From: Stappia sp. 28M-7
GTDB taxonomy: Bacteria; Pseudomonadota; Alphaproteobacteria; Rhizobiales; Stappiaceae
Direction: 5' to 3'
DNA length: 64,000 bases
NCBI RefSeq assembly: GCF_014252955.1
Contig: NZ_JACMIA010000001.1
Span: forward strand, 620,001-684,000
The notes under the pieces are model-generated. The model ran no database searches. It was not told the DNA's origin and worked only from the letters and a program-made list of their open reading frames with translations. The position numbers and the translations under genes are program-made. Below, one piece after another: positions 1 through 10,341 of the stretch (positions are counted from its first letter, which is position 1; each line of letters begins with the position of its first letter).

Positions 1-697
1 AGCCGAGCACCAGGGGCATGCGGTGCCGGTAGCGATAGACCGAGTAGTGCACCCAGGTCCGCCCGTAGAGCAGGAACAGGGCGGCGAACAGGCCGAGCCG
101 GATGTCGATCGTGTAGTGGTGGGTGAAGAAGTTCACATAGATCGCCAGCGCGAAGAGCCATGTGGTCCAGAGCGGCGGATAGTGCGAATAGGCGAAGTCG
201 AAGATCCGCGAGACGCGGGCGAGATAGCTGCCCACCGCCGCATACATGAAGCCGGAAAACAGCGGCACACCCTGGATGCGGAAGAAGCTCTCCTCCGGAT
301 AGACCCAGGACCCGGCGGCCGTCTTGAACACCTCCATCGCCGTGCCGACGACATGGAAGATCAGGATGACCTTGGCCTCGTCGAGGGTCTCGAACCGGGC
401 GGCGAGCAGCCAGACCTGGATCGCCAGCGCGGCGAGGAAGAGAAAGTCGTAGCGCGCAAGCCCGACCTCTTCCGGATACCAGAAGCGGGTGGCGAGGATC
501 AGCGCCAGCAGCAGCGCGCCGTAGATGCAGGCATAGGCCTGCTTGACGCCGAAGGCCAGGAACTCGACCCCGGCCCGCGCCAGCACCCCGCCGCCGAGGC
601 GCCGGTAGACGAAGGGCAGGGTCCGGTGCAGGGCCTGCTCCGTACGGGAGGCCGCATTGGTCGGCCGCGCGAGCCGGCGCACAAGGTCAAGTCGCAT
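1..697 (-). CDS. DUF817 family membrane protein (partial, C-terminus beyond window)
   Basis: The reading frame opens with ATG at 697 and runs without a stop off the left edge, giving about 232 residues. The translation matches my memory of DUF817 integral membrane proteins, including a stretch reading ETLDEAKVILIFHVVG and then WVYPEESFFRIQGVPLFSGF. Several hydrophobic segments are visible (around residues 60-75, 85-100, 150-165 and 185-215), so it sits in the inner membrane. The function of the family is not known. The start lies 15 bases after the stop of the HAD phosphatase gene on the same strand, so it is probably the last gene of the argB operon. The C-terminal end cannot be judged. Confidence 0.8.
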   Translation of the reverse strand, partial: MRLDLVRRLARPTNAASRTEQALHRTLPFVYRRLGGGVLARAGVEFLAFGVKQAYACIYGALLLALILATRFWYPEEVGLARYDFLFLAALAIQVWLLAARFETLDEAKVILIFHVVGTAMEVFKTAAGSWVYPEESFFRIQGVPLFSGFMYAAVGSYLARVSRIFDFAYSHYPPLWTTWLFALAIYVNFFTHHYTIDIRLGLFAALFLLYGRTWVHYSVYRYRHRMPLVLG

Positions 698-712
698 CGC
701 CCGTCTCCGCGC

Positions 713-1450
713 TCAGGCGTTCATCGCCCCGTGCACCGCGTTTAGGAACCCGGTCAGGTCGTCGGTGACGAAGTCGACATGGGGGGCGTTCTGTCCCTCC
801 ATCTCCCACTCCTCGCGGAAGACGCCGCGCGTGCCCTCGGGCACCAGAAGCACCGAGCGCATGCCGAGCTTGTGCGGCACCTGGAGATTGCGGGCGAGAT
901 CCTCGAACATCGCCGCGCGCGCCGGCGAGACGCCGGTCTTGTCCAGGAAGCGGTTGTAGGTCTCCAGGTTCGGCTTGGGCAGCAGGCCGGCGGCGACGAT
1001 GTCGAAGATGTCGTCGAAATGCTCGGAAATCCCGAGCCGGGCCGCGGTGCGCTCCGCATGCGGCCGGTCGCCGTTGGTGAAGATGTACTTCCTGCCCGGC
1101 AGCCGCGCGATCGCCACGCCAAGGTCCGGATTGGGCTGGACCGGCGAATAGTCGATGTCGTGGACATATTCCAGGAAGGCGTCGGGTTCGATCCGGTGCT
1201 CGATCATCAGCCCGCGCAAGGTCGTGCCGTAATCGCGGTAGAACGCCTTCTGCTTCGCCCGTGCCTCGTCCGCCCCCAGCCCGAGGTGACGCGCGATATA
1301 GTCGGAGATGCGCGCGTCGATCTGCGAGAACAGGTCGGAGCTCGGCGGATAGAGCGTGTTGTCGAGGTCGAAGACCCACGCCTCCACGCCCATGAAGACC
1401 CGAAGATCCTGCTCGTGCGCGTGGGGGCCTTCGCCTGCCGTGATGCTCAT
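713..1450 (-). CDS. HAD-family pyrimidine 5'-nucleotidase-like hydrolase
   Basis: A 245-residue HAD-superfamily hydrolase. The nucleophile motif DLDNTLYP lies near the N-terminus (about residues 24-31), the second motif is FTNGD, and the lysine/acidic motif is [10 protein letters not shown] followed by MFEDLARNL. The length and the Y/YG-T-GL segment fit the Sdt1/YjjG-like group usually annotated as pyrimidine 5'-nucleotidase. Its substrate is likely a nucleoside monophosphate, but this is family inference. The ATG at 1450 overlaps the argB stop codon as ATGA, so translation is probably coupled to argB. This argB-HAD pairing is common in related alphaproteobacteria. Confidence 0.9.
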   Translation of the reverse strand: MSITAGEGPHAHEQDLRVFMGVEAWVFDLDNTLYPPSSDLFSQIDARISDYIARHLGLGADEARAKQKAFYRDYGTTLRGLMIEHRIEPDAFLEYVHDIDYSPVQPNPDLGVAIARLPGRKYIFTNGDRPHAERTAARLGISEHFDDIFDIVAAGLLPKPNLETYNRFLDKTGVSPARAAMFEDLARNLQVPHKLGMRSVLLVPEGTRGVFREEWEMEGQNAPHVDFVTDDLTGFLNAVHGAMNA

Positions 1451-2334
1451 GGACGCAGCAAGGTCCCGGCGCCCTGGTCGGTGAACAGCTCCAGAAGCAC
1501 CGCGTGCGGCACCTTGCCGTTGAGGATGACGACGCCCTCGACGCCGCGCTCCAGCGCCTCGATGCAGGTCTCGACCTTCGGGATCATGCCGCCGGAGATC
1601 GTGCCGTCCTCGATCAGCGCGCGGGCCTGCGAGACGGTCAGCTCCTTGATCAGCTTGCCGTTGGCGTCGAGCACGCCCGGAACGTCCGTGAGGAATAGCA
1701 GCCGCTTGGCATCGAGCGCGCCGGCGATGGCGCCGGCGAAGGTGTCGGCATTGATGTTGTAGGTCTCGCCGTCGACGCCGGGGGCAACCGGCGCGACCAC
1801 CGGGATCAGCTCTTCCTTCATGACCAGGCGCAGCACGGTCGGGTTGACCTCCGCCGGCTCGCCGACGAAGCCGAGGTCGAGGATCTGCTCGATCGCCGAA
1901 TTGGGATCGCGCACCCGCCGCTGCAGCTTCTCGGCCGTGACCATGTTGCCGTCCTTGCCGCACAGGCCGACCGCCTTGCCGCCCTCGGCATTGATCAGGT
2001 GGACGATTTCCTTGTTGATCGAGCCGGCGAGGACCATCTCGACGATCTCGACCGTCGCCTTGTCGGTGACGCGCAGGCCGTTGCGGAACTCGCTCTTGAT
2101 GCCGAGCCGGTCGAGCATCGTGCCGATCTGCGGGCCGCCGCCATGCACGACCACCGGCAGCACGCCGGCAAGGCGCAGCAGGGTGATGTCGCGGGCGAAG
2201 GCATTGCCCAGGGCCGGATCGCCCATGGCGTGGCCGCCGTATTTCACCACCACGACCTGATCGTCGTAGCGCAGCATGTGCGGCAGGGCGGTGGAGATGA
2301 CCTTGGCGGGATTGATCGGGGCGGTTTCGGTCAT
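1447..2334 (-). CDS. argB: acetylglutamate kinase
   Basis: A 295-residue amino-acid kinase that phosphorylates N-acetyl-L-glutamate with ATP, the second step of arginine synthesis in the cytoplasm. Visible family signatures are the VKYGGHAM phosphate-binding lysine/glycine motif near residue 30, [16 protein letters not shown] for the substrate loop, FRNGLRVT, and the C-terminal segment [12 protein letters not shown] that contacts ATP. The start at 2334 gives an ordinary N-terminus (MTETAPIN). An in-frame ATG at 2361 would add nine residues. It follows the engB/GGDEF-EAL genes on the minus strand and is coupled by ATGA to the HAD gene. The place of argB downstream of engB is conserved in alphaproteobacteria. 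Confidence 0.96.
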   Translation of the reverse strand: MTETAPINPAKVISTALPHMLRYDDQVVVVKYGGHAMGDPALGNAFARDITLLRLAGVLPVVVHGGGPQIGTMLDRLGIKSEFRNGLRVTDKATVEIVEMVLAGSINKEIVHLINAEGGKAVGLCGKDGNMVTAEKLQRRVRDPNSAIEQILDLGFVGEPAEVNPTVLRLVMKEELIPVVAPVAPGVDGETYNINADTFAGAIAGALDAKRLLFLTDVPGVLDANGKLIKELTVSQARALIEDGTISGGMIPKVETCIEALERGVEGVVILNGKVPHAVLLELFTDQGAGTLLRP

Positions 2335-2473
2335 GGACGCAGTGGCACCTCGGCTGGACATGAGGAACGGCGGACGGATATCCGCGCATCGACGAAGGTC
2401 TATAGCTGCTTTCCGATATGGGCTCAATTGCGGCCCGGCAAAGGCGCGCGATGCGAAAGCCGTGGGAAAGGCG

Positions 2474-4741
2474 TCAGGCGACGCTCGCCTTGAACTGCGA
2501 GGACGTGCCCCCGGCAATGGCCGCGGCCTGCAGCGCGGGGAGCGCCTCGCTCGCGCCGATCAGCTCGGCAATGCGTTCGGCCGCGACGGGCCGCGAGAAA
2601 TGGAAGCCCTGCAGGTCGTTGCAGCCGATCAGCGCCAGGAAGCTCTTCTGCTCCTCGGTCTCGATGCCCTCGGCGGTCACCTTCAGTCCGAGATCGACGG
2701 CCAGCTTCACCACCGCGTGGGTGACGGTGTTGTAGTCGACCTTCTCGCCGAGCCCGCGCACGAACTGCCGGTCGACCTTGATCCGGTCGATGGGGAACTG
2801 CAGCAGATGGTTGAGCGAGCCGTAGCCGGTGCCGAAATCGTCGAGCACGATGGCAACGCCGAGCAGCTTCAGCTTGCGCAGCGTGTCGGCAACGTCGCCG
2901 CCCGGAGCCAGCAGGATGTTCTCGGTGACCTCCAGGTCGAGATTGCGCCCGTCGAAGCCGGTGCGCTCCAGGATCGAGCGGACCCGGTTGACCAGCCGCG
3001 GGTCGCGCAGCTGCCCCGAGAACAGGTTGACCGACAGGCGGAAGCCGTTCGGCGACGCCAGCACCCAGGGATGGGCGGTGCGGCAGGCCTCCTCCAGTAC
3101 CCAGTAGCCGACATCGGCCGCCTGGCGGCTGCCGTCGAGCGCGGCGATGAAGGCCCCGGGCGGCAGCATGCCGCGCGTGGGATGGTTCCAGCGCATCAGG
3201 GCCTCGGCCCCGATCACCGCCTCGTCGCTGATGCGCACCACCGGCTGATAGAGCAGCTGGAACTGCTGCTGCTCGACCGCATCGACCAGCTCGCGCGCCA
3301 GCGTGTTGCGCTCGTCCGCCTCGCGCCGCATGGTCGTGTCGAACACCATGAAGCGCCCGCGGCCCTTGCTCTTGGCCTCGTAGAGGGCAAGGTCGGCATT
3401 GCCCATCAACTGGCTGAACGACCCGCCATGGTCCGGCAGCACGGCGATGCCCATGCTGCAGCCGCATTCCGAGCCCTCATGCGCATGCGCTCCCCCGACC
3501 GGGACCGAGATCGCCTGGGCAAGCCCGGCGGCATATTCGGCGATCGCCCCGTCGCGGGCGAGCGAAGGCTCGAGAATGGCGAACTCGTCGCCGCCGAGCC
3601 GGGCGACCGTGGCTTGCGGCCCGGCATGGGCGCACAGGCGCCGCGCCGTTTCCATCAGGAGCCGGTCGCCGCTGGAATGGCCGAACGTATCGTTGACCAG
3701 CTTGAAATGATCGAGATCGAGCAGGAACAGCGTTGCTTCCTCGCCGGTCTCCTCCCAGCGGCGGAAGGCATCGGTGACGCGGGTCTCGAAGGTCGCGCGG
3801 TTGGCAAGCCCGGTCAGCGGATCGTGGCGGGCGAGATGCTCCAGCTCGCGGGTCGCCGTCTCGATGTCGGTGATGTCGCGCGCCGTGCCGCGATAGCCGA
3901 GGAAGGTCCCGTCGGCGCCGAACACCGGCCGGCCGCTGATCGAGTGGAAGCGTTCCTTGCCTTCCCGGTGGCAACGGAAGCGCACGTCGCGGAAGGGCTG
4001 GTGGGCCTCCAGCATCCGGCGGTGCTCGGTCCAGAACTCGGGGCTTTCGCCGTTGCCGGATGGGGCTTCCCAGCGGGTCTTGCCGATGAAGTTCTCCACC
4101 TGGAGCAGATACCGGTCTGCGCTCGGCGACAGATAGGTGAAGCGGAACTCCGCGTCCTGCTCCCAGATCCAGTCGGAGGCGATCTCCAGGTAGTTGGAGA
4201 AGCGCGCGTCGCGTCTGCGGCTCTCCAGCAGGCGCACGGTGAGGTCGGTGAGATGGACGAGGCTGGCCAGCTCGTCCTCGCTCAGCCCTTGCGGGCGGAT
4301 CTTGTCGTCGATGACGCAGAGCGTGCCGATGGGAAAGCCGTTTTCCAGCCTGACGGGACAGCCGGCGTAAAAGCGGTTGCCGCCATCCATCTCGACATAG
4401 GGAAAGTTCTTGAAGCGCGGGTCGGCGGTCAGGTCGGGAACGACGAGCGGCTGGTCGGCCCGGTAGGCGACGCCGCAGACCGAGGTGGCGGCCGGAACCC
4501 GCGTCGCATCGCTGCCGGTGCCGGCCAGCACGAAAACCTCGTCATCATGCACGAAGGTGACGAAGGACTTGCGGCAGCGGGTGATGCGGGCGGCGAGGCG
4601 GACGATCTCGTCCAGGGCTGGATCGGGAGAATGGCCGACGAGGTGCAGACTGGCCAGCTCAGCGCGCAACCGGGCATCCCCGGGTTGTCGCTCTGCCTTG
4701 CCGGACTTCCTGTCCGCGGCATTCCCGCTTTCCACTTGCAT
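2474..4741 (-). CDS. GAF-PAS-GGDEF-EAL cyclic-di-GMP turnover protein
   Basis: A 755-residue cytoplasmic signalling protein with no membrane segment. Order of domains: GAF (about 40-170), PAS/PAC (about 185-300), GGDEF (about 305-465) and EAL (about 485-735). The diguanylate cyclase signature is intact (GGDEF at 383-387), although no RxxD inhibitory site precedes it. The phosphodiesterase signature is also intact: EALMRW at 513, then [22 protein letters not shown] and AEGIET. Both activities are therefore possible, the N-terminal sensors presumably setting which one dominates. It stands alone between engB and argB, splitting a normally tight conserved cluster, so it is probably a later insertion. 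The ligand of the GAF domain cannot be told from sequence. Confidence 0.93.
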   Translation of the reverse strand: MQVESGNAADRKSGKAERQPGDARLRAELASLHLVGHSPDPALDEIVRLAARITRCRKSFVTFVHDDEVFVLAGTGSDATRVPAATSVCGVAYRADQPLVVPDLTADPRFKNFPYVEMDGGNRFYAGCPVRLENGFPIGTLCVIDDKIRPQGLSEDELASLVHLTDLTVRLLESRRRDARFSNYLEIASDWIWEQDAEFRFTYLSPSADRYLLQVENFIGKTRWEAPSGNGESPEFWTEHRRMLEAHQPFRDVRFRCHREGKERFHSISGRPVFGADGTFLGYRGTARDITDIETATRELEHLARHDPLTGLANRATFETRVTDAFRRWEETGEEATLFLLDLDHFKLVNDTFGHSSGDRLLMETARRLCAHAGPQATVARLGGDEFAILEPSLARDGAIAEYAAGLAQAISVPVGGAHAHEGSECGCSMGIAVLPDHGGSFSQLMGNADLALYEAKSKGRGRFMVFDTTMRREADERNTLARELVDAVEQQQFQLLYQPVVRISDEAVIGAEALMRWNHPTRGMLPPGAFIAALDGSRQAADVGYWVLEEACRTAHPWVLASPNGFRLSVNLFSGQLRDPRLVNRVRSILERTGFDGRNLDLEVTENILLAPGGDVADTLRKLKLLGVAIVLDDFGTGYGSLNHLLQFPIDRIKVDRQFVRGLGEKVDYNTVTHAVVKLAVDLGLKVTAEGIETEEQKSFLALIGCNDLQGFHFSRPVAAERIAELIGASEALPALQAAAIAGGTSSQFKASVA

Positions 4742-4910
4742 GCGGTTGTCCCCTCGATTCCGCAGGCATAGCGCACGTGACTTTACGTAGCGTTAAAAAA
4801 TGAGAAGATTCGCGATCCGAGTCGACAGCAGCCCCTGCAACGGAGCCACAGCATCCTGATTTTTCGCAGGTCGGCAAGAGGCTGCGAGCGGCCCGCTGTC
4901 CGATTGGGGC

Positions 4911-5579
4911 TCAGCCTGCGGAAAGCTTGAGGATTTCTGCGCGAATTTCGCCAAGGCCGGTCGATTTTTCCGACGACGTGACGATGATCTGCGGATGCGC
5001 AGCCGGGCGCTTGCGGATCTTTTCGGCCGTTTCGTCGATGACCCGCTTCAGCTGACCGGGCTTGATCTTGTCGATCTTGGTCAGCACGATCTGGTAGTTG
5101 ACCGCCGCCTTGTCGAGCAGGCCCATCACCTCCAGGTCGTTCGCCTTCAGCCCGTGCCGGCTGTCGATCAGCACGAAGACGCGGCGCAGCCTCGCGCGGC
5201 CCTGCAGGTAGGTGAAGACGAGATCGGTCCAGGCATCGACCAGCGACTTCGGCGCCTGCGCATAGCCGTAACCGGGCATGTCGACCAGGGTCACCGAGCT
5301 TTCCGGCGCGGCGAAGAAGTTGAGCATCTGGGTGCGGCCCGGCGTGTTCGACGTGCGCGCCAGTCCGTTGACGCCGGTGATGGCGTTGATCAGGCTCGAC
5401 TTGCCGACATTCGACCGCCCGGCGAAGGCGACCTCGATCTCGCCCTCCGGCGGCAACTGTTCCAGATGCGCGACGCTGGTGACGAACCCCCAGGGGCGGC
5501 GGAACAGCAGGCGGCCGGCCTCGATGTCCTCCGGGGTGTGGGGACTGTCTGCGTCGGAGCGGTCGTCCGGCTGGCTCAT
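4911..5579 (-). CDS. engB: ribosome biogenesis GTP-binding protein EngB/YihA
   Basis: A 222-residue TRAFAC-class GTPase needed for large ribosomal subunit assembly. The G motifs are clear: P-loop GRSNVGKSS at about 54-62, the switch region with TPGRTQ, the G3 motif DMPGYGYA and the G4 motif TKID. The chosen ATG at 5579 gives an N-terminal extension of usual size. A longer reading to 5930 would run into the preceding acetyltransferase gene. It follows that gene on the minus strand with an 83-base gap, and belongs to the conserved rpmH-rnpA-yidC-engB-argB block. Confidence 0.95.
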   Translation of the reverse strand: MSQPDDRSDADSPHTPEDIEAGRLLFRRPWGFVTSVAHLEQLPPEGEIEVAFAGRSNVGKSSLINAITGVNGLARTSNTPGRTQMLNFFAAPESSVTLVDMPGYGYAQAPKSLVDAWTDLVFTYLQGRARLRRVFVLIDSRHGLKANDLEVMGLLDKAAVNYQIVLTKIDKIKPGQLKRVIDETAEKIRKRPAAHPQIIVTSSEKSTGLGEIRAEILKLSAG

Positions 5580-5662
5580 GGCGGCGTCTGTCTCGGCTTG
5601 CGTGCGTTGGCGGCGCTGGATGCGCGGACCGGGCGGCGGCAGCGCCACCCGGTCCGGATGCT

Positions 5663-6301
5663 CTAGACGGCCCGCTCCAGCTTGTCGAGGTCCGCGCCGC
5701 GGATCGCAGCGAGATTCCGGGAGATCTTGTCCGCCGGCCAGTCCCACCAGGCGATGGCGAGCAGCCGTTCGATGACCTCTTCGGGAAAGCGCAGTCGGAT
5801 GACGCGCGCCGGATTGCCGACGGCAATCGCGTAAGGGGGCACGTCGCAGGCGACCACCGCCCCGGCACCGATCACCGCCCCGTCGCAGATCGTGACGCCG
5901 GGCAGGATCATCGCCTCGCGGCCGATCCACACGTCGTTGCCGACGATGGTGTCGCCGCGATAGCCCACGCCCAGCTCCGCCATGTCGAAACCGTCCGACC
6001 AGCCCTCGCCGAAGATGGCGAAGGGATAGGTCGAGAAGCCGTGCATGGGATGGTTGGCACCGTTCATGACGAAACGGGCACCGGTGGCCAGCGCGCAGAA
6101 GCGGCCGATCAGCAGACGGTCGCCGATAAAGTCGAAGTGATAGAGCACGTTGCGGGTCTCGAACTCCGCCGCGTGGTCCTCGTCGTGATAATAGGTGTAG
6201 TCGCCGACCTGGATGTTCGGGCGGGTGATCACCGTGTTCAGAAAGACGGTGTGGGCCTCTCCCGACAGGGGATGGCGCGTGCGCGGGTTCGGTCCGTGCA
6301 T
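5663..6301 (-). CDS. CatB/Vat-type xenobiotic acetyltransferase (left-handed beta-helix)
   Basis: A 212-residue hexapeptide-repeat acetyltransferase. The sequence has isoleucine-patch hexads (for example [20 protein letters not shown] and [29 protein letters not shown]) and an [16 protein letters not shown] segment holding the family's conserved histidine. This places it in the chloramphenicol type-B / streptogramin Vat group, which uses acetyl-CoA to acetylate small hydroxylated compounds. Chromosomal copies are widespread and often have unknown natural substrates, so drug resistance should not be assumed. It lies between yidC and engB, an unusual guest in this conserved block. Confidence 0.9.
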   Translation of the reverse strand: MHGPNPRTRHPLSGEAHTVFLNTVITRPNIQVGDYTYYHDEDHAAEFETRNVLYHFDFIGDRLLIGRFCALATGARFVMNGANHPMHGFSTYPFAIFGEGWSDGFDMAELGVGYRGDTIVGNDVWIGREAMILPGVTICDGAVIGAGAVVACDVPPYAIAVGNPARVIRLRFPEEVIERLLAIAWWDWPADKISRNLAAIRGADLDKLERAV

Positions 6302-6534
6302 GGGGATGTCTCCGGGATGAAATCAGGTCTCGCTCAGCCTTGGCGCAGCGTACCTCGGCCCGGAAAGGGCCCTGGCGCAGCGTTTCGGCAATGTCCGGGC
6401 GCGGAGCCGCCGTCCTCGGCAGCTGCTCGCGCCATCTTCAGGCGATCCTGTTCATCGACCCTCTCCCCGAAATTGGTTCGGATTTAATGGGTGTCCCGTG
6501 CCGCCGCCGCAACCCTTGTGCGGCGAGAGGAACG

Positions 6535-6564
6535 AAAATGGCCCCGGAGGGTTGCTCCGGGGCC
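6535..6564 (-). terminator. Rho-independent terminator after yidC
   Basis: Perfect 9-bp stem (6540-6548 with 6556-6564, GGCCCCGGA against TCCGGGGCC) with a 7-base loop. Read on the minus strand the stem is followed by ATTTTCGTT. It lies about 37 bases beyond the yidC stop, so it likely ends the rpmH-rnpA-yidC transcript. The rest of the 300-base gap to the next gene shows nothing else recognisable. Confidence 0.75.
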
Positions 6565-6601
6565 ACACTTCGACTTTGCGGTGCCTGCGATGGCGGGCGG
6601 A

Positions 6602-8467
6602 TTACTTCGCCTTGGGCTTGTCGGCCTTGGCCTTGTCTGTCGCGGGCTTTTCTGCCGGCTCGTCCTTCTTTCGTCCGAAGGTGCCCCGCAGGTTGTCCCA
6701 GAGCTCCACCTTGACGCCCTGACGGCGCATGATGATCCACTGCTGGGTGATCGACAGGGAGTTGTTCCAGGCCCAGTAGATCACCAGACCGGCCGGGAAC
6801 GAGGCCAGCATGAAGGTGAACAGGACCGGCATCCAGGTGAAGATCATCTGCTGGGTCGGGTCCGGCGGGGCCGGGTTCATCTTCATCTGGACGAACATGG
6901 TGACGCCCATGATCAGCGGCCAGATGCCGAGCATCAGCATCTGCGGCGGATCCCAGGGGATCAGGCCGAACAGGTTGAACAGCGACGTGGGATCGGGCGC
7001 CGAAAGGTCCTGGATCCAGCCGAAGAACGGCGCGTGCCGCATCTCGATGGTGACGAACAGCACCTTGTAGAGCGCGAAGAAGACCGGGATCTGCACCAGC
7101 ACCGGCAGACAGCCTGCCAGCGGGTTGATCTTCTCCTTCTTGTACAGCTCCATCAGGGCTTGCTGCTGCTTCTGCTTGTCGTCCTTGTAGCGGTCGCGGA
7201 TCTCGACCATCTGCGGCTGCACGAGCTTCATCTTGCTCATGGAGACGTAGGACTTGTTGGCAAGCGGGAAGAAGATCGCCTTGATGACGACAGTCACCAG
7301 CAGGATCGCCACGCCGAAGTTGCCGACCAGGCGGAACAGGTAGTCGATGAAGAAGAACAGCGGCTTGGTCAGGAAGTAGAACCAGCCCCAGTCGATCAGC
7401 AGCTCGAACTGCTTGATGCCGAGGTTCTCCTCGTAGGCGTCGAGCTTGGCCGTCTCCTTGGCGCCGGCGAACAGGCGCGTGGTGGCGCTCGCCGCAGCGC
7501 CCGGCTCGACGCGCAGGGCCGCACCCAGATAGTCGGCCTGGAAGTTGTCGGTCGCCTGGGCATAGGAGAACTGCGGCTGGAAGTCGCCGTCGCCCGTGGG
7601 AACGAGGGCGGCTGCCCAGTACTTGTCGGTGATGCCGAGCCAGCCCTGGTTGACGGCGGCCGGACGGATGCGGCCGCTCTCCTGCAGGTCGTCGTAGTCG
7701 ACCTCGGACAGGCCGGCATCGCCGAACACGCCGATCAGGCCCTCATGGAGAATGTAGAAGCCGGCGGTGTGCGGCGTGCCGTTGCGCACGATCATGCCGT
7801 AGGGGTAGACCTGCACGGCCTCGGCGCCGGTGTTGCGCACGCGCTGCTCGACGGTGAACATGTAGTCCGCGTCGATGGAGATGACCCGCTCGAAGACAAG
7901 GCCCGCGCCATTGTCGAAGGTCAGCGTCACCGGGGTCTGCGGCGTCAGCGTCGCGCCTTGCGGAGCCTGCCACACGGTGTTGGCGTCCGGCAGGGCGACG
8001 GAGGCACCCGGATCGGCGGTCAGGCCGAAATCAGCGTAATAGGGGTTCGGCGCGCCCTTGGGCGAGAACAGCACGATGGTCGGGCTGTCCGGGTCGACGG
8101 TCTCGCGATAGTCCTTCAGGCGGATATCGTCGATGCGGCCGCCGACGAGATTGATCGAGCCGCCGACGCGCGGGGTGTCGATGGCAACGCGCGAGGAGGT
8201 TTCCAGCGCCTGTTCGCGGGTAAGCCCGGTGGCGACCGGGCCGGCGCTGCCGGGAACGCTCGCGCCGCCCTGGCCGGCGGCGGGAGCCGCGCCGGGCGTC
8301 TGCGGGGCCGGGGTTCCGTCGGCCGTGGCCTGCTCGCTCTGGGACGCCTGCTGCTGGGCAAGCTCACGCTGCTTGTCGAGCTGCGGCTGGGCGACGAAAT
8401 ACTGCCAGCCCAGCAGGACGATCAACGACAGGACGATAGCCAGGATCGTGTTACGGTTTTCGGCCAT
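6602..8467 (-). CDS. yidC: membrane protein insertase YidC
   Basis: A 621-residue YidC/Oxa1/Alb3 protein of the long Gram-negative type. An N-terminal membrane anchor (residues about 5-25) is followed by a low-complexity Ala/Pro/Gln linker, then the large periplasmic P1 domain (about 85-380). The conserved insertase core with five membrane segments begins around [18 protein letters not shown]. The C-terminal tail is rich in lysine. It inserts proteins into the inner membrane, alone or with SecYEG. It starts 18 bases after rnpA, in the classical rpmH-rnpA-yidC order. No yidD is present between rnpA and yidC. Confidence 0.97.
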   Translation of the reverse strand: MAENRNTILAIVLSLIVLLGWQYFVAQPQLDKQRELAQQQASQSEQATADGTPAPQTPGAAPAAGQGGASVPGSAGPVATGLTREQALETSSRVAIDTPRVGGSINLVGGRIDDIRLKDYRETVDPDSPTIVLFSPKGAPNPYYADFGLTADPGASVALPDANTVWQAPQGATLTPQTPVTLTFDNGAGLVFERVISIDADYMFTVEQRVRNTGAEAVQVYPYGMIVRNGTPHTAGFYILHEGLIGVFGDAGLSEVDYDDLQESGRIRPAAVNQGWLGITDKYWAAALVPTGDGDFQPQFSYAQATDNFQADYLGAALRVEPGAAASATTRLFAGAKETAKLDAYEENLGIKQFELLIDWGWFYFLTKPLFFFIDYLFRLVGNFGVAILLVTVVIKAIFFPLANKSYVSMSKMKLVQPQMVEIRDRYKDDKQKQQQALMELYKKEKINPLAGCLPVLVQIPVFFALYKVLFVTIEMRHAPFFGWIQDLSAPDPTSLFNLFGLIPWDPPQMLMLGIWPLIMGVTMFVQMKMNPAPPDPTQQMIFTWMPVLFTFMLASFPAGLVIYWAWNNSLSITQQWIIMRRQGVKVELWDNLRGTFGRKKDEPAEKPATDKAKADKPKAK

Positions 8468-8485
8468 TGTCGGCGTTCACCTTCG

Positions 8486-8932
8486 TTATTCGCTGGAAGT
8501 TTCGCTGCGGCGGTCGCTGCCGCCACGACGCTGTTCGGGATTTGCCGGGGAAGGGCGCTTGCGGTGGCGCGGCCGCGGCACGTCTCCGCCCGAAAGCGGC
8601 GCGCGGGCCAGGCACTGCCCGATCTCCCGCACAAGGTCGCCGAAATCGGCGGACAGGGCTCCGCGCCGGCCGACCAGCACATAGTCGACATCGTCGCGCG
8701 CCTGCTCAGCGGCGGCGCGCACGGCAGCACGAAACCTGCGGCGGATGCGATTGCGCTCCACCGCGTTGCCGGTCTTCTTGGTGACCGTGTAGCCGATGCG
8801 CGGGCCGTCCTCGCTGGCGGCGGCCTGCATGACAAAAGCACGCCGAGAGGTCCGGCCGCCCTTTGCGACGGCCAGGAACTCGGCGCGCTTCTTCAGCGTC
8901 GGCAATGTTGTGCGCGGCGGGGGCTGGATCAC
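8486..8932 (-). CDS. rnpA: ribonuclease P protein component
   Basis: A 148-residue basic protein, the protein subunit of RNase P that helps the RNA subunit mature tRNA 5' ends. The family hallmark RNR motif appears as AVERNRIRRRFRAAVR, preceded by IGYTVTKKTGNAV. The N-terminal LKKRAEFLAVAKGGR segment is also typical. The start used is GTG at 8932. It lies 36 bases after rpmH and 18 bases before yidC, all on the minus strand. The C-terminus carries an Arg/Pro-rich tail longer than in E. coli. Confidence 0.94.
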   Translation of the reverse strand: MIQPPPRTTLPTLKKRAEFLAVAKGGRTSRRAFVMQAAASEDGPRIGYTVTKKTGNAVERNRIRRRFRAAVRAAAEQARDDVDYVLVGRRGALSADFGDLVREIGQCLARAPLSGGDVPRPRHRKRPSPANPEQRRGGSDRRSETSSE

Positions 8933-8968
8933 CGAAACGACTCCTTTGCCCGCCCGCCCAGGCCTGCT

Positions 8969-9103
8969 TTACGCGCTCAGCCGCTTGCGGCCCTTGGCGC
9001 GACGGCGGGCGAGAACCTGGCGGCCGTTCTTCGTGGCCATCCGGCTGCGGAAGCCGTGGCGGCGCTTGCGGACGAGGCGGCTCGGCTGATAGGTGCGCTT
9101 CAT
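8969..9103 (-). CDS. rpmH: 50S ribosomal protein L34
   Basis: A 44-residue, strongly basic ribosomal protein. The translation from ATG at 9103 begins [19 protein letters not shown] and ends KGRKRLSA before TAA, which is the standard bacterial L34 pattern. It is the first gene of the rpmH-rnpA-yidC block. A good promoter lies about 145 bases upstream. Confidence 0.97.
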   Translation of the reverse strand: MKRTYQPSRLVRKRRHGFRSRMATKNGRQVLARRRAKGRKRLSA

Positions 9104-9247
9104 TGTCTTCTTCCCGCGCGCTGAGGGGCGCGCGGCCCTGGTTATCGAATTTTTCTGGTGGTCGACCCCGGCCGGCCCAGGTCCTCAAGACCGGTCAGAC
9201 GGAGGCGTCGTGGGCGCCGCATAAGTCAGCACGACCCGATTGCCGGG

Positions 9248-9276
9248 CTTATACGGGCCGAACCGGATGAAGTCAA
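9248..9276 (-). promoter_or_regulatory. sigma70-type promoter for rpmH-rnpA-yidC
   Basis: Read on the minus strand, TTGACT (9276-9271) and TATAAG (9253-9248) are separated by exactly 17 bases, a near-consensus housekeeping promoter. It would give an rpmH leader of about 135 bases. The 401-base gap 9104-9504 otherwise shows no convincing gene; a 60-codon open frame inside it is probably chance. Confidence 0.65.
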
Positions 9277-9504
9277 CGACAAGCGGTGCGTCGGGAGCGC
9301 GCAGGAAGCGCAGGTTTTCCCCTCTTTGCGCAAGTTTCCGCCTCGTCGGCGCCCGCGCCCGGCTCATGGCCGGCTCAGGATCGGCTCACGCGGGCCTCAC
9401 GGGCCCCGCCCGCAGGTTCAATTCCCGGTGAGAGCAACCGATTCTGCGACCTCCCGGCCCCATATCGGCGTTAGAACTCCAGCAAGGCCAAGGGGAGAAG
9501 CGCG

Positions 9505-10341
9505 ATGGCGTGGAGGCGACAAACCGTAAAGACGCAGGCGGATGCCGCAAACGATGCCGGCGGCACGCGTCTGTCGCGCCGCGTGGTGATCGCGGGAATC
9601 GGCGCAGCAGCCCTTGCCCGCTCGCCACGCGCCGAGGCGGCCGAACCCTCGCACGAGGCCTTCACCGAATTGCTGCAGCGCTACGTGGTGGCGGGCGGCG
9701 ACGGCCTCAACCGGGTCCGCTATGCCCGCTTCCGCGAGGAGGGGCGCGCAGCGCTCGACCGCTATATCGAGAGCCTTGCCGGGGTCGCCGCCTCGCGCCT
9801 GCCGCGCGGCGAGGCCTTCGCCTATTGGGTCAATCTCTACAATGCGGTCACGCTGCAGGTGGTGCTCGCCCACTATCCGGTCGCCTCGATCCGCGACATC
9901 GACCTCGGCGGGGGCTTCTTCTCCCGCGGGCCCTGGCGCAAGGCCCTGGTGCGCGTGGAGGGGCGGGACCTGTCGCTCGACGACATCGAGCACGAGATCC
10001 TGCGAAAGCGCTGGCGCGAGCCGCGCGTGCACTATGCCGTCAACTGCGCCTCGATCGGCTGCCCCAATCTGGCGCGGCGGGCCTATCGCGCCCGCGACCT
10101 GGAGCGGATGCTGGACGAGGGCGCGCGCGCCTATATCAACCACCCGCGCGGGGTGGAGGCACGCGAGGGCGGCTTGCGCGTGTCGCGCATCTACAGCTGG
10201 TTCGACGAGGACTTCGGCAGCGAGCGCGACCTGCGCCGCCACTGGCGCAGCCATGCGGACGCAACGCTCGCCGCAAGGCTCGATGCTAACCCGCCGGTCA
10301 TCGGTTACGACTACGACTGGAGGCTGAACGATGCGCGCTGA
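9505..10341 (+). CDS. DUF547 domain-containing protein, probably Tat-exported
   Basis: A 278-residue protein. The N-terminus has a twin-arginine-like pattern (RLSRRVVIAGIGAAAL, about residues 22-37) followed by an Ala-rich cleavage region, suggesting Tat export to the periplasm. The body carries the DUF547 signature: AYWVNLYNAVTLQVVL, then a central HYAVNCASIGCPNL segment with conserved Cys/Asn. The biochemical role of DUF547 is not established. Some DUF547-containing proteins resemble cysteine-protease folds, but I cannot confirm a catalytic site. It overlaps the next gene by 11 bases, so the two are likely co-transcribed with the downstream flavoprotein. Confidence 0.88.
   Translation: MAWRRQTVKTQADAANDAGGTRLSRRVVIAGIGAAALARSPRAEAAEPSHEAFTELLQRYVVAGGDGLNRVRYARFREEGRAALDRYIESLAGVAASRLPRGEAFAYWVNLYNAVTLQVVLAHYPVASIRDIDLGGGFFSRGPWRKALVRVEGRDLSLDDIEHEILRKRWREPRVHYAVNCASIGCPNLARRAYRARDLERMLDEGARAYINHPRGVEAREGGLRVSRIYSWFDEDFGSERDLRRHWRSHADATLAARLDANPPVIGYDYDWRLNDAR

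Noticed and set aside
2276-4771. 831-codon open frame on the plus strand opposite the GGDEF/EAL gene
   Set aside because: It is the antisense of a gene with intact GGDEF and EAL motifs; the translation is a composition-biased Gln/Glu/Arg/Gly/Ala string with no family signature, as expected in GC-rich DNA.
6491-9124. 877-codon plus-strand open frame opposite yidC, rnpA and rpmH
   Set aside because: Antisense of three well-recognised genes; no domain pattern of its own.
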